Shown: piece after piece, positions 1 to 12,505 of the stretch
Numbering within the stretch: position 1 is the stretch's first letter
How the letters are laid out: every line of letters begins with the position of its first letter
NCBI GenBank assembly: GCA_963662155.1
Contig: OY759268.1
Coordinates: forward strand, 5,955,701 to 6,019,700
Source of the DNA: Lamellibrachia columna
Lineage: Eukaryota > Annelida > Polychaeta > Sabellida > Siboglinidae
DNA length: 64,000 bases
Direction: 5' to 3'
Made by a program: the position numbers and the translations under genes
The notes under the pieces: model-generated
Database searches by the model: none
What the model saw: only the letters and a program-made list of their open reading frames with translations
What the model was told of the DNA's origin: nothing

Positions 1-171
1 ATAATTTAGTCCTTGGGATTAAAGAACTTCCTCAGACAGACCCCAGCTGGCCAGTTTAACAGGGTTAACTTAGACGCGTTATTGCACACTACGATAATCT
101 TAAATGAAGCGTAACTGTCATGTTTCGTTTTCAGCTTTACATGATATATCGTATATGTATGATATTTGTAG

Positions 172-204
<33 letters not shown>

Positions 205-376
205 TGTATGTATGTATGTATGTATGTATGTATGCATGTATGTATGTATGTATGTATGTATGTATGTATGCATGTATGTATGTATATATGTGTGTATGTA
301 TGTATGTATATATATATATATATATAATATTATGTGATATTTGTATATATATATATATATATATGCATGTATGTAG

Positions 377-431
<55 letters not shown>
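172..431. repeat. (ATGT)n and (TA)n microsatellites
   Basis: A tgta/atgt tetranucleotide array runs to about 309, followed by three TA tracts (307-326, 344-362, 379-431). Long open frames here on both strands are repeat artefacts. Confidence 0.95.
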
Positions 432-435
<4 letters not shown>

Positions 436-1374
436 CATACATTTTTCAGTCAACACAAAGTTTGTCTATTTGCTGTTGTGCGGAATATTATCACTCACAA
501 ATACGCAACTGACATTTCCTGGCTCTTGACACCCACACATAAGAAACTCTTACCTTCCATCTGCCTCGGAGAAACACAGGAAAACAGTCACAAGCAAAAG
601 CAACAAGCCCGTCCTTCGCATGACGATGCCGGTTCACTGTGTGCCAAGAGTAGCTACCGTCACCCAAACGACAAACACTTGATTTATTCCTGACAAGAAC
701 GACCAGCCCTGCGTGATACGTGGTCATATGTTCCTGGACTGTGCCGCAAATAAAAATCTAACACGGACATACGAGTGTTTGTCAGGCGTGCGGGACAGAG
801 GGCACATTGGTGCTGGCGGTTCATATGACGAAAGCCTGTTGACTAATTGTTATTATTGTTTTTGTGCAAGGGGAACGTGGGCGTCTTCTACGTTGGCATG
901 TCACGCAGCGGATATTATTCACCCCACTAACAGCAACGAGTCGTCCTCCAGCTACTCGGCGTACGGCGGGTGGTAGGGTGTTGGTCGGGCGTTTTGGCAC
1001 AAACGTAAACAGGCGTTGTCTGTGCGAACTATGGTTCAACGCGAGTGCATCTTCTTGTCGGTAACACGAAATATTATGCCTGCCAATATTGGCAACCAAA
1101 CCAATAGATCAAGTCTCGTTTGGCTATATATTGGTATTATCTTACCGTTTTTAACATTGAGAACCACAGAACTGATGTTCAATCAAGTTCAACAACATCA
1201 CTATGGACTACACAGAAACTGATGTTCAATCATGTTCAACAACATCACTATGGACTACACAGAAACTGCTTGAACTAGTTTACTGTAATGTGTCTCCAAA
1301 GGTTAGTATTACCAAGACGATACGAGAGTGGTGTCCTATAGAGGGCAAAGGGGTTTTCTGCCTGCCTGGCTGCA
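432..1374. other. No gene recognised
   Basis: Unique-looking sequence without long frames or familiar motifs. A 47-bp direct duplication (ctgatgttcaatca...) lies at 1172-1265. Confidence 0.6.
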
Positions 1375-1435
1375 TGCATGCATGCATACCTGCCTGCATG
1401 CCCGCCTGCCTGCCTGCCATCCTGCCTGCCTGCCT

Positions 1436-1512
<77 letters not shown>

Positions 1513-1553
1513 TCTCCCCCTCTCCCTCTTCCTCCCCCCCTCTCTCTCTCTCG
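1375..1553. repeat. (TGCC)n and CT-rich microsatellite
   Basis: Almost pure tgcc units run to about 1512 and are followed by ctctccc/ctctct tracts. Open frames across it are artefacts. Confidence 0.95.
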
Positions 1554-1776
1554 CTTGTTGAAAACTGCACTCAAAACCACACCTTTACTGCGAAATATTT
1601 CACCCGCCCCAAATATACTAGATATGCTAGTGCACTGCGGGCATTTGGTTTGGTGACGAATGATTCGTAACCTAAACGAGGTTAGCAGCGCCGTGAATCT
1701 TGACAGAAACACCGATCTCTTGACATTTGTGCTCTTGTTTCGTTTACGTCGTCTCGAAAGGGCTTGTCGAGCGTCT

Positions 1777-3656
1777 GTTACAACCAATAATGTAATAATC
1801 GACCGGTAATGTAATAATCGACCAGTAATGTAATAAATCGACCGGTAATGTAATAATCGACCGGTAATGTAATAAATCGACCGGTAATGTAATAATCGAC
1901 CGGTAATGTAATAAATCGACCGGTAATGTAATAAATCGACCGGTAATGTAATAAATCGACCGGTAATGTAATAAACTGACCAGTAATGTAATAAAAATGT
2001 TGATGATAATCATAATGATCATGATGCTGATGATGTTAATAATGATGATGTAGAAGATGATTATGAGGGTGATAAACAATTATGATGATGATGACGATTA
2101 AGGGGTCATTTTAGTGACGATGATAATGCTGATGATGATTATGACGATGATGATGATAAAGATTATGATGATGATGATGATGATGATGATAACGACACTA
2201 AAATGTTCATCTAAACGAGGGCACCCACTTAATTTTTGAGATAATCCCTTAATTTGTTGAGACGATCAGCTTGTTAACTTGTTAATTACTTTTTACATAT
2301 TTTGTGACGATCCCTTAACTTTTTTTGAGAAGACCCATTCATTTTATGAGATGTCCCCTTAATTTATTTAACTTTACCGAGGCGACCACTTGACTTGATG
2401 AGCTGACCCCATAATGTTTTGAGATGATCAGCTACTTTAAGACCTTTTTAAATTATCCTATAACTTGTTTTTGATAAAATCCCTTAATTTTAGTCATATT
2501 TTAAAATACTTTGGTTGCCCTTCAATCGTTTAGATGAACATTTTATTTGACTGAAATTACCCTTAACTTAATTTTTTGAGGTAACCCCTTAATTGTTTCA
2601 GCTGGTCCCTTATTTTATTATTTTTGCGGTTAAGCTTAAGTTTCTAATATAATATCACATTGCATTTTGAGATTTCCCCTACCTTGTTTGATATGACCCC
2701 TTAATTTGATCAAATGATGAAAAGTTTAAGCATTTTTACTGATCCCTTAAATAATTGTTTGAGATGATCCCTTAATTGAGTGTAGGTTACATCTTTCATG
2801 TGTTGAGGTGACCCTTTTTAATGACCCCCCCCCCTTCTTCCTTACCTCTCTGTCTGACTCGGTCCTATTGTTTGCCAACATGTAGTTACTGCCGTGCGTT
2901 ACCTGGGAGGTTTATTATTCCTATGTTAATCATACGTTTGTGAACGTCGAGTGGGTGTCAGCATGGCTAGCCATTATAAGGGTGAACATGAGGATAATGA
3001 TGACGATGAGGAGGAGGAGCAGGATGATGAGGCTGAAGGTGTAATTGTCTTCGTCCTCATAATCGTAATAATGATCACCCTCATTGTCATCATCTTCGTC
3101 ATCATCATCATTATCACTAAGACCGCTTAATTGTTTTCATCTTCTTCCTCATCATCATCATAACCATTTATCACACTCATCATCGCCATCGTTATCATCA
3201 TTATCATCATCATCATCATTATCATCATCATCATAATCTTTATCATCATCATCATCGTCATAATCATCATCATCACTAAGACCACTTAATTGTCTTTAAT
3301 TTCTTCCTTATCATCATAACCATTTAGCACCCTCATCATCACCATCGTTACCATCATCATCATTATCATCATCGTCATCATCGTCATAATCATCATCAAC
3401 ATTATCATCTTCACTAAGATGACCCCTTAAATGTCATCAATATTATAATCGTTTATCACCCTCATCATCACCTTCTACATCATCATTATTAACATCATCA
3501 TCATCATCATCATCATAATGATTATCATCATCATTTTTATTACATTACCGGTCGATTTATTACATTACCGGTCGAGTATTACATTACCGGTCGATTTATT
3601 ACATTACTGATCGACTATTACATTACCGGTCGATTTATTACATTACTGGTTGTAAC
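1777..3656. mobile_element. Foldback-type element with satellite inverted arms
   Basis: The left end starts gttacaaccaataatgtaat and continues as about ten copies of a 20-21-bp unit with cgaccggtaatgtaataaat. The right end is its reverse complement, finishing ...attactggttgtaac at 3656. Inside, the left arm goes on as (GAT)n and the right arm as (ATC)n, again inverted. The middle (2230-2830) holds degenerate units like gagatgatcccttaat. No coding region and no clear target duplication are visible. Confidence 0.65.
2202..2545. repeat. Inner inverted repeat of the foldback element
   Basis: The left copy aaatgttcatctaaacgagg (from about 2202) and the right copy cgtttagatgaacatttta (ending at about 2545) are reverse complements with small changes. 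They enclose about 290 bp of degenerate repeats. This is a second hairpin, not symmetric with the outer one. Confidence 0.6.
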
Positions 3657-5775
3657 AAGCATCACATACGCCTTGGTGTCACGGCGACGGCGGTACGATG
3701 TATGTTTCAGTGCGACAAAGTCGTCGCAAAGACGCCAGCCCAGCAGGGCGCAGCTGACGGGACAGAATGATGGTAGTGACACGAACATAACGACTTCACA
3801 ACCTATTTACATGATAGTTAATTGATTCATTATTGCCATTACATTTACCGTTTCGACTATGTGTGAAGTGGCTGTTCTTGTTGTGTTGTTCGATCCGGCT
3901 GATAAACCTTCCAACTACCCGGGCTTCCTAATCGGAGTATTTCTGAATGTAGCTTCGGCCAAAATCAAAAACATTTGCATTTGATTAAAACATTTGCATA
4001 TGATTAAAAAACATTTGCATTTGCACTTGATTAAAACACATTTGTATTTGAATCAAAACATTTGATGCCTTTAATGCAAATTTCTCACTTGGCTGCAAGT
4101 TGCCAGCCCCAAATGATTAACTTAGATAGATTTACAGAAGCCATGATTAGCAGTCAGTGTTATTGTAGAAAGCCGTTCAATTCCTACCTGCCTGAGTGAC
4201 CAGCCAACCCCAGTTGGCAGTGTTTGTGTGCTCCCTGCTCCCCTACGCTAAGCTTATCTGTGAAATGCAATCAGTGAAGTTCAGACAGCCTTTTGAAATC
4301 CATTATTCTCACCCAGAAACTGAAGCCACCGGCAACACTAAGAGTAAGCCTGCCAAATTTCACTGTAGTGACCATAATCACCATAATATTTATACCACAC
4401 GACACCATACACTTAACACAGTTTAGTCAATGATTGACATTATATGTTAACTATTGTTTGTATTTCATTTGAGTAATTATGTAACTATTCTCTTTCTTCC
4501 CACCAAATGCTAAGTTTCTGCTACAGACAGTAAAGTCAAAGTATTTCTTTCAAAGCAAATATGCCAGACCATTCAGGTCTTTTCTCATTGTCTTTCTGAA
4601 TGGATAATGTTTATTTACAGAAATTGGGCAATTAAGGGCAGCTGCCTGCTCGTTCCCTTTATGGGGGAAGAAACGTCCCCACTTGAATAAACCCATTGTT
4701 TATCCAAGGCTTCAATCCAAAGGTTTCCCTAATTAAATATGTCGCCCGTAGATCTCTTACATGTCTTTTGAGTGTAATATTACTGAAACATTATTTAGTA
4801 ATAAAGCATCTGTTTTATGTAACTATATTTAATAAAGTTGGTGTAAATTTTACGGTGTTGCATTTTTTATGCATATAAAACACTTGCATTTGAATTTGAA
4901 TCATCTCAAACATTTGCATTTGAATCATTTCAGACACTTGCATTTGCATAATTTCAAAAACTTGCATTTGCATTTGAATCATTTCAAACACGCATTTACA
5001 TTTAAATGCGCTGACTCGCATTTGAACCCAAGCCTGGTGCACTGTCGATTGGATTAAATGCGCTGTTTTGATACGTGTTCTGCTATTTAAACAGTAAAAC
5101 GGGCGCATCTGGTAGACAATGATCAATACATTCTTTAGTAAACAGGTTAGAAGTACGAGCCAGTTCCATCCCAATCCACCAGGGAGCCACATACGTAATA
5201 CAATTAATAATAATCGCCAGATGTCAGCAGCAGAGTGCTAAGTCCTCAAACACATACTGAAGTGATAAGCCTTTCCATGGACTCTAAGTTGTCCAACCAG
5301 GCTAGTCGGATGTTTTCAAATTATCGTATGGTTGCATAATGCATTGAGCTCACGTTGTGTTTTGAGCCTTAATAATTGTTTCCTACAAGTCTTGCTACGT
5401 GCCATCGCGTGTCGTTGCTCGGGCAAGCGCAGAAGGCTCTATGCAACTGGTCGATTACATCTGAAGACTCCGTCAATGGTTGTGTCCGTAACGCACCATC
5501 TAAACGAAATAGTTGGTCATTGTTAGAACATTGAACTATTTAAATGCAATGCAAGCGTCATATGTCGCTACTAGAAATTACCGACGAAATCAACACATCC
5601 AATCAAAAACACATATAATCTTAATTAACAACAAATAGTTATTAACGATGAGGATTAAATGGTAATTTAATACTGAATACAAAACAGAGAACATATAGGT
5701 TGGATGAAACACACTGGAAGTGTTGTGGAAGGAACAATCAGACTAAATTGTTGAAAATAATAGATTGGAAGGAAG
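3657..5775. other. No gene recognised
   Basis: AT-rich sequence apart from the catttgcatttg repeat clusters. No splice-flanked coding stretch was found. The GC-rich Polinton block begins at its right edge. Confidence 0.5.
3960..5000. repeat. Degenerate catttgcatttgaat repeats at 3960-4080 and 4865-5000
   Basis: Two clusters share the words cacttgcatttg and aaacatttgcatttga with period about 22-27 bp. The sequence between them (4080-4865) shows no repeat or recognisable gene. Confidence 0.6.
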
Positions 5776-6753
5776 TTAGGCTAGGTTGCCCTTTCGCACG
5801 AGATGGAAGCAGGCGCCATCGCACTCATCGGGAGTCAGGTCAAAACCGAAGGTGTAGCCGTGTCGGAAGTCGCTACGAGACAATCCATTCCCTTCGTCCT
5901 GCCACACCTTACCGAGGTGAACAAGTTGAGGTAGCTCCTGGTGAGTTTGCCATTGCAATTCGGTTGGAAAGGATTGGAGGGCATCTGTCGTCCGTCCACG
6001 TACACGGCTAGGAAGTCGATGTCGTTGTTCTTGGCGTGAAACGGATTCTTGGCGAACGAACCGTTGTACACGTCGTTATCGATGCAGGGTATCGAGGAAC
6101 AGGTTCTCGCGCGTGTGCGACCGGGATCCCGCGGGAGTGGAGTACCTTCTTCGCGAACAAGATGGCGTTGATGACGTGGATCCGGTAATCGGGGTTGGCC
6201 CCCGCCGGCCATGAGCGCGAGCGCGTTATATAGTCGTCCCAACCTGTCGGCGACGTGACTCTGGACGATGAATTCTCATCGAGCCACGAACCCCGCGTTA
6301 GCCGGTGACTTTGACGGCATCCATGTGAGTGGCCGTGTTCTTGTGCCTCAGCTGACTCATCAGTTGCGTGACCTTGGCATCGTCGCCGTACCTCAGCAGC
6401 GTCTCTATGTAGGCGCGATACGGATACGTGTTGGTCGAACTGGTCACGAGCGTACCGTTCAGGTAGACGTCGACTTGACTGAACATCGAAAGCAGCCAGT
6501 TATTCATTGGACCCACCGGATCGTTCACGTCGAGTTCGGACCCCTCACCTCGGGTCACCTTCGCTTGCATGTGTAGGTATGTGTTGGCGAGATCCAAGTA
6601 ATCGTCTCCCGATCCGGGTAACAAGAATACTATCGGTCCACCCGAGTCCGATAGAGGCCACCAAATGGCTATCGACGATGCTGTCGGGGGTACGGTAAAA
6701 ATATCGAACTCGCTGTTGACCCCCTCGCAAGACTGTCTATGCACGAAAGCCAT
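5776..6753 (-). pseudogene. Polinton/Maverick capsid-like protein (F54H12.2-like), broken
   Basis: From ATG 6753 an open stretch of 151 codons carries the family's start and the motif S-S-T-N-T-Y-P-Y-R-A-Y-I-E-T-L-L. It stops at 6298. The similarity then continues in other frames: 6242-5835 has N-D-V-Y-N-G-S and F-L-A-V-Y-V-D-G-R-Q, and 5958-5776 has F-D-L-T-P-D and the G-N-L end. At least one stop and two frame changes break the gene, and the 3' part of the family is missing. I recognise this as the invertebrate F54H12.2-like group, capsid proteins of Polinton/adintovirus-like elements; whether it is the major or minor capsid protein I am not sure. The block is clearly more GC-rich than its flanks. 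Confidence 0.65.
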
Positions 6754-6863
6754 CGTCGATTATGTCGACGTATGTTACGGCGTCGCGGCACTGTTTGAAT
6801 TTTATATGTTTACGAGGTCGCACGCCGGGGGTCAAAAGACCACTCAGTAGGTTCTTACCGGTG

Positions 6864-7133
6864 TCATGACGCGTCGTTTGGCCTCCTTTTTATGCTCTGT
6901 CCGGGCATGACGTCGTCGGCGATGCGCATTCCGGTCTTCAATGCGTCCTTTCCCAACGCCACGGCTCCTCTCTTGATGAGCCGCATGGCGCTGCGCAGTA
7001 GACCGCCAAACAGGCTACCCAACCCGTGACCCCGCTGGAAGCCGGCACCGACGAACTAGGGCGGTGCACTACCCGCCTGACTTGCGTAATAGTCGTTGTA
7101 ATTTATCTCCAGAACAGTCCTGACGTGCCCCAT
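6864..7133 (-). pseudogene. Polinton/Maverick pX-like small protein, with one internal stop
   Basis: A 90-codon minus-strand frame starts at ATG 7133 and ends at TGA 6864, with a single in-frame TAG after about 25 codons. Its second half has the pattern F-Q-R-G-H-G-L-G-S-L-F, then a helical stretch of Leu, Arg, Lys and Ala, then K-D-A-L-K-T-G-M-R-I-A-D-D-V. This matches the small basic, membrane-active protein (adenovirus pX-like) found next to capsid genes in Polintons and adintoviruses. It sits upstream of, and is co-oriented with, the capsid relic, as expected for such an element. The stop shows the copy is dead. Confidence 0.6.
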
Positions 7134-7913
7134 GTGATGTAACGACTTGCCCCGCTTACGGGGCTAGTCGTTACAGTCGACCGCGCTTGGGAAACGTTAT
7201 ATGTTACCTAACTACAATATGGAATATCAATGATATGGCACATCTTAATAACACGAATAATAAGTTTAATTAATACGTTGACAGAAATAATGCGTCTAAT
7301 ATACTTTAAAAATAACTTTAACTGAGAATTGTACCAACTAGCCCCGGTCTCCCCTATTTGATGTTATATGTAGGTCTACACTGTGATAATGACTATAATA
7401 CTAAACGCTTTTTTATACTGAAATTCAGGGGCCTAATGATACCCCCAAAAGACGAAAAGTGGTCTAAAGCAAAGTTTAGCAACATTGCACTAAAAGCTAG
7501 ATAAAAACAAGGACTGATCAATAAAAATATGTACAACAAAAGAAAGAAGATAAAAAACATGATTTATCTGGTCGTCATGGTAACCAGGAAATAACGCTAG
7601 GCCCTACAAGATACATCATCTGACTAGGCGTGCCGTTCACCCAAACTTTATGGGCTCGGGCCCCGTAGGCTGTTATTCGATCTCCCGGCCAGGCATTAAC
7701 CTACGCTCAACACCATGACCACCAGAAGGTGAAAATAGTCACATTTGATCTAACTAAGACCGAAGTGATTTTAAACATTTGATTCAAAAGAAAAGCATTC
7801 ACACCTGTCTTGAATTCAGTCATGTTTGGAGAGACAGGGAAAGCGGATGCTGGGAGGAAGTTCCACAGCCGACTTGTCCTAAGTATATATCAGTTGAGAT
7901 GTAGCTCTGCTTT
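7134..7913. other. No gene recognised between Polinton relic and RT fragment
   Basis: AT-rich DNA with a few LINE-like words near 7800-7890 (gaggaagttccacagccgac), which may be the 3' UTR of the RT fragment to the right. Confidence 0.45.
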
Positions 7914-9254
7914 TTAACTAGGAATATGTACACAATAAGGACTACCACTCACTGAAAATATGGCAGCTCTCATGCTAGGTGCCTCTGAGGGTAGAATATC
8001 AGCCAGCTCAATGGATGGCTGGAGGAAGATATGACGGTAGAAGAAGCAAAGTGATGCAACGTTTCTCCTGTGACTCAATGGAACTATGCCAAAGAGGTTC
8101 ACCAGGGGAAGTGCTTTCATCTGCAGCCTATCTAGCAACTTCAAATGCGTAGTTCCTGCTCCATTCCAGATTGGAGAAGCATATTCCACAAGACGTCGGA
8201 TGTAAGCCTTATAGATGGTGATACGAGCTTGGTGAGGAAGGAGGTTTATAGAACGGCCCAGGATGTAAGCCTTGTAGATGGTGATACGAGCTTGGTGAGG
8301 AAGGAGGTTTATAGAACGGCCCAGGATGTAAGCCTTGTAGATGGTGATACGAGCTTGGTGGGGAAGGAGGTTTATAGAACGGCCCAGGATGTAAGCCTTG
8401 TAGATGGTGATACGAGCTTGGTGAGGAAGGAGGTTTATAGAACGGCCCAGGATGTAAGCCTTGTAGATGGTGATACGAGCTTGGTGAGGAAGGAGGTTTC
8501 TAGAACGGCCCAGGATGTAAGCCTTGTAGATGGTGATACGAGCTTGGTGAGGAAGGAGGTTTATAGAACGGCCCAGGATGTAAGCCTTGTAGATGGTGAT
8601 ACGAGCTTGGTGAGGAAGGAGGTTTATAGAACGGCCCAGGATGTAAGCCTTGTAGATGGTGATACGAGCTTGGTGGGGAAGGAGGTTTATAGAACGGCCC
8701 AGGATGTAAGCCTTGTAGATGGTGATACGAGCTTGGTGAGGAAGGAGGTTTCTAGAACGGCCCAGGATGTAAGCCTTGTAGATGGTGATACGAGCTTGGT
8801 GAGGAAGGAGGTTTCTAGAACGGCCCAGGATGTAAGCCTTGTAGATGGTGATACGAGCTTGGTGAGGAAGGAGGTTTCTAGAACGGCCCAGGATGTAAGC
8901 CTTGTAGATGGTGATACGAGCTTGGTGAGGAAGGAGGTTTCTAGAACGGCCCAGGATGTAAGCCTTGTAGATGGTGATACGAGCTTGGTGAGGAAGAAGG
9001 TTTCTAGAACGGCCCAGGATGTAGAGACGCTTTGCTGTCTTTTTGGCAATACATGTGATGTGCTGTGACCAGGACAATGTCTTGGTGATGGTGACACCCA
9101 GAAGAGTAATACTATCTGTAGGCTGTAATTTCTTGTTCATAAAGTGGAGTGGGGGATGATTCTGGCTTCTTTTCCTGCTGATGATCATCTCCTCTGTTTT
9201 GCTGGCATTGAATGTAACGCACCAACTGTCTGACCACGCTTCGGTTTTATTCAA
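7914..9254 (-). pseudogene. Non-LTR retrotransposon RT C-terminal part with 13 internal repeats
   Basis: A 446-codon minus-strand frame starts with the end of an RT palm/thumb region (N-A-S-K-T-E-E-M-I-I, then L-L-G-V-T-I-T-K-T-L-S-W). It ends with the LINE C-terminal block (V-E-Y-A-S-P-I-W-N-G-A, then L-D-R-L-Q-M-K-A). Between them a 21-residue unit, ILGRSRNLLPHQARITIYKA plus Y, is repeated 13 times; an ordinary element has it once. The catalytic Y-x-D-D region and the 5' part are absent, so this is a truncated, non-autonomous copy, but the frame is fully open. Confidence 0.75.
8198..9020. repeat. 63-bp minisatellite inside an RT frame, about 13 copies
   Basis: The plus-strand unit begins gatgtaagccttgtagatgg and has very little variation, mainly an a/c change and an occasional g/a. 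At 63 bp it keeps the minus-strand RT frame open in every copy. Flanking RT sequence continues on both sides, so the array arose by expansion within the element. Confidence 0.9.
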
Positions 9255-11302
9255 GTTATGTTGGAGGCTTTCTGCGCATGTGATTCTATCGCATGTATTC
9301 TTAATGGCAATATATGGAGTGTAGAATCATCAGCAAATGTATGTTTTGTATGATTATAAGAAATCGGGACCATAACAAATTCTGAAACTTCTTACCTGCC
9401 GTTGTCATTACCTCACTGACATGCTGATCGAGTTTAGTCAAGTTCTAACTCATTTAAAATGCCTGAACGTGCCATACCCGTCAATTTTTTACCAATTTCC
9501 GCATGAACTACGTGCATTGTGGCGAAGAAATTGCCAAAAATACTTCCGCCTATTGAAATCATGTAAAAATCCACAGTTACACTGTCAACATGTTCTACCA
9601 GCAAACTTACCAATGTGCCTGCTCAAATGACGTTATGTCAGACGACATGATTTTTTTAAATTACACATCTAAAATTACTGTGCCCTACATTCGTAACACA
9701 CAAGGAAGTCTAACTTAGGCATGATCCCTGTTAGGGACGGTGAGTTCTGGTGTATGCACAGACATAAATCGAACACCCGCTAGTAAAACTATAGGGGAAT
9801 GATTAATTATGTAACTCTATGGGCATGTGCGACAAACGGTGGCGCCACCTGACGGGTCAATATTCGTTAGCATCACATTGTTTAGTTTACGACATTGAAT
9901 CACGACTGTTTTCAGGTAGTTAGTTGGTAAACAAAACAGACGAACACCGACCACGCTGCGGAACGGAAGATGTTGACGAGTTGACACAAGACAATTGACA
10001 CGTTTTCTGTATGGACCATCATTAAGACGGATTGATTGCTATACTGTATCATAGACATAGGCTAAGGTCTAAGCCAGTAAGGGAGGTGAGATGTGTTATA
10101 ATGAGTGATTTAAACCATGATCATTACCATGCCAGGCCCATGGGTAGCAATGCATGATCGGCAAGTGGACCAAAACGTGTACACAGAGAGGCCCGTTTAT
10201 GGGGGGGTGCCTTTAACAGTCCATAGCAGCTGACATAGACCACCTATAATAAAAATTTGCATATGCCTGTAAAGCTGAATAAACGTACTTTACTCTGATG
10301 TACATCATATTTTATTTCTTTAGGCAAAAGGATTTTGTTTTTTAAGGTGAAAATGTCATGATTCTCGCAAATCCGGGATTCACCTAGATTCATAAAAAAG
10401 ATTTTTTTTGTTAATTCTGGCTAGTGATGTACTGTACAACTAAAACAACCCCCTATCACTGTCCTCTGAAGCCAAGAATGATCTTGCTATGAGAACGTTA
10501 GGTGGCGCCACACACAGGTCAGAATAATAAATTATGCGATGTTCTAGCCCGCTGTTGTTTTAAGTTCGTCTTTCTCGTCGTAGTTGTTTAAAGTTCATAA
10601 AGATCCATTATTCACGTACGTGTGTAAGTAGTAATTGATCTGTCGAGCTATATTATCGTGTAGCAGTGTATGTTTGAAATTCTGGAGAGTGTTTTGCTCA
10701 TTTTGGCGGGAGATAAAACATGTAAACAAACTTGCAAAATGACGGCGTGACTGACCTGTCAAACGATGTCACAGCAGACAAGATGACGAAAGACATCCAT
10801 TATTGGCATTAGCTCAAGGCTGACAGTCTTACACTTGGAATGTTAATATGATTTACACTGTGCATTCTGATTGCTTTTCATTATAAGCGTTATAACCGTG
10901 GATACGACTTATGTATAGTGACTATAATGACTAGTTATGTAAATATTTGGTTATGCCTAATTTATCCATTTTGGGTATGATGATGGGTGAAAATGTATGA
11001 AATTGTCTGCGTCACGTGACATTAATAGGGAATGTGAGAGAGTAATTAAAAAACCTGTTCGTCTTTTAAGTTTGATAGTATGATTTTAAAGCCAACATTT
11101 ATTAATACAAAAGGTTATCATTTGAATGTGTTGTATTACTTTGATCTTTAATGCTAATCTCAGTATTTCAACAGTGTAATATAATTATAAGGTTTTAGAT
11201 GACCATGCCATTATATGACATTTACTTTAAAACTTGTGCATACATTTCCATTATCATACATGCAGTGTTTTACCAAATAAATTACTTCACTTTTTTGTTA
11301 AT
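9255..11302. other. No gene recognised; two tggcgcca palindromes
   Basis: Scattered short frames only. Tggcgcca words at 9841-9848 and 10503-10510 lie about 660 bp apart and may mark the ends of a short element. Confidence 0.4.
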
Positions 11303-12190
11303 TACCCAGCAAACACACTACGTATATACAACGTTGTATGAAGGTAATGGTTTGGTAACGTCAGGAATTACGTTTTATTAACGTTGTGTCAACGTAGTCT
11401 ATCTACGTTGTGACAATACGTAACAACAACGTAACGGCATTACGTTCTACTTACGTCGTATCCACGTACTGCAACTACGTTATGCCAGTATGTAGCGAAG
11501 ACGTAACGATATTACGTCGTGTCAACGTACTCCAAATACGTTGTGCTAGCACGTTGCAACGACGTAGCGATATTACGTCGTGTCCACGTACTCCAACTAC
11601 GTTGCGCCAGTACGTAGCAACGACGTAGCGACATTACGTCGTGTCCACGTACTCCAACTACGTTGCGCCAGTACGTAGCAACGACGTAGCGACATTACGT
11701 CGTGTCCACGTACTCCAACTACGTTGCGCCAGTACGTAGCAACGACGTAGCGACATTACGTCGTGTCCACGTACTCCAACTACGTTGTGCCAGTACGTAG
11801 CAACGACGTAGCGACATTACGTCGTGTCCACGTACTCCAACTACGTTCTGCCAGTACGTAGCAACGACGTAGCGACATTACGTCGTGTCCACGTACTCCA
11901 ACTACGTTGTGCCAGTACGTAGCAACGACGTAGCGACAATACGTCGTGTCCACGTACTCCAACTACGTTGTTCCAGTACGTAGCAACGACGTAGCGACAT
12001 TACGTCGTGTCCACGTACTCCAACTACGTTGTGCCAGTACGTAGCAACGACGTAGCGACATTACGTCGTGTCCACGTACTCCAACTACGTTGTGCCAGTA
12101 CGTAGCAACGACGTAGCGATATTCCGTCGTGTCCACGTACTCCAACTACGTTGTGCCAGTACGTAGCAACGACGTAGCGATATTACGTTC
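11303..12190. repeat. 61-bp ACGT-rich satellite with acccagcaaaca terminus
   Basis: After the start acccagcaaacacactacgt the sequence becomes ACGT-rich and, from about 11480, a regular 61-bp array of about 11 copies (unit begins acgtcgtgtccacgtactcc). Each unit carries several ACGT palindromes and short inverted words (acgtcgt and acgacgt). The terminus resembles the end of the element at 20.39 kb. Confidence 0.8.
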
Positions 12191-12505
12191 AGAACACGTA
12201 AATGCACGTATTTCAACTGGTTTAAATCACTTGTTTCCGTATTTGAATTCACGAGATTCTGTGGACAAATTTGTGTCCAGACATGTGTCGTATAACTGGT
12301 TCAGAACACGTAAATTCACGTATTTCAACTGGTTTAAATCACCTGTTTCCGTACTTGAATTCACGAGATTCTGTGGACAAATTTGTGTCCAGACATGTGT
12401 CATATAAGTGGCTCAGAACACGTAAATTCACGTATTTCAACTGGTTCAAATCACCGGTTTCCGTATGTGAATTCACAAGATTTTGTGGACAAATTTGTGT
12501 CCCGC
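12188..12505. repeat. 112-bp tandem repeat, about 2.8 copies
   Basis: The unit begins ttcagaacacgtaaattcac and includes acaaatttgtgtccagacat. It directly continues the 61-bp ACGT-rich satellite and may be part of the same element. Confidence 0.85.

Noticed and set aside
104..512. Open frames of about 80-130 codons on both strands
   Set aside because: They consist of (ATGT)n and (TA)n codons (Met-Tyr-Val-Cys, Ile-Tyr) and reflect the microsatellite only.
1203..1787. Several 77-170-codon frames rich in Cys-Leu-Pro-Ala or Arg-Gln-Ala-Gly
   Set aside because: They are translations of the (TGCC)n array in different frames.
8145..9068. Plus-strand 307-codon frame with 21-residue repeats
   Set aside because: It is the shadow of the minus-strand RT frame; the minus strand has recognisable RT sequence on both sides of the array and the plus strand has none.
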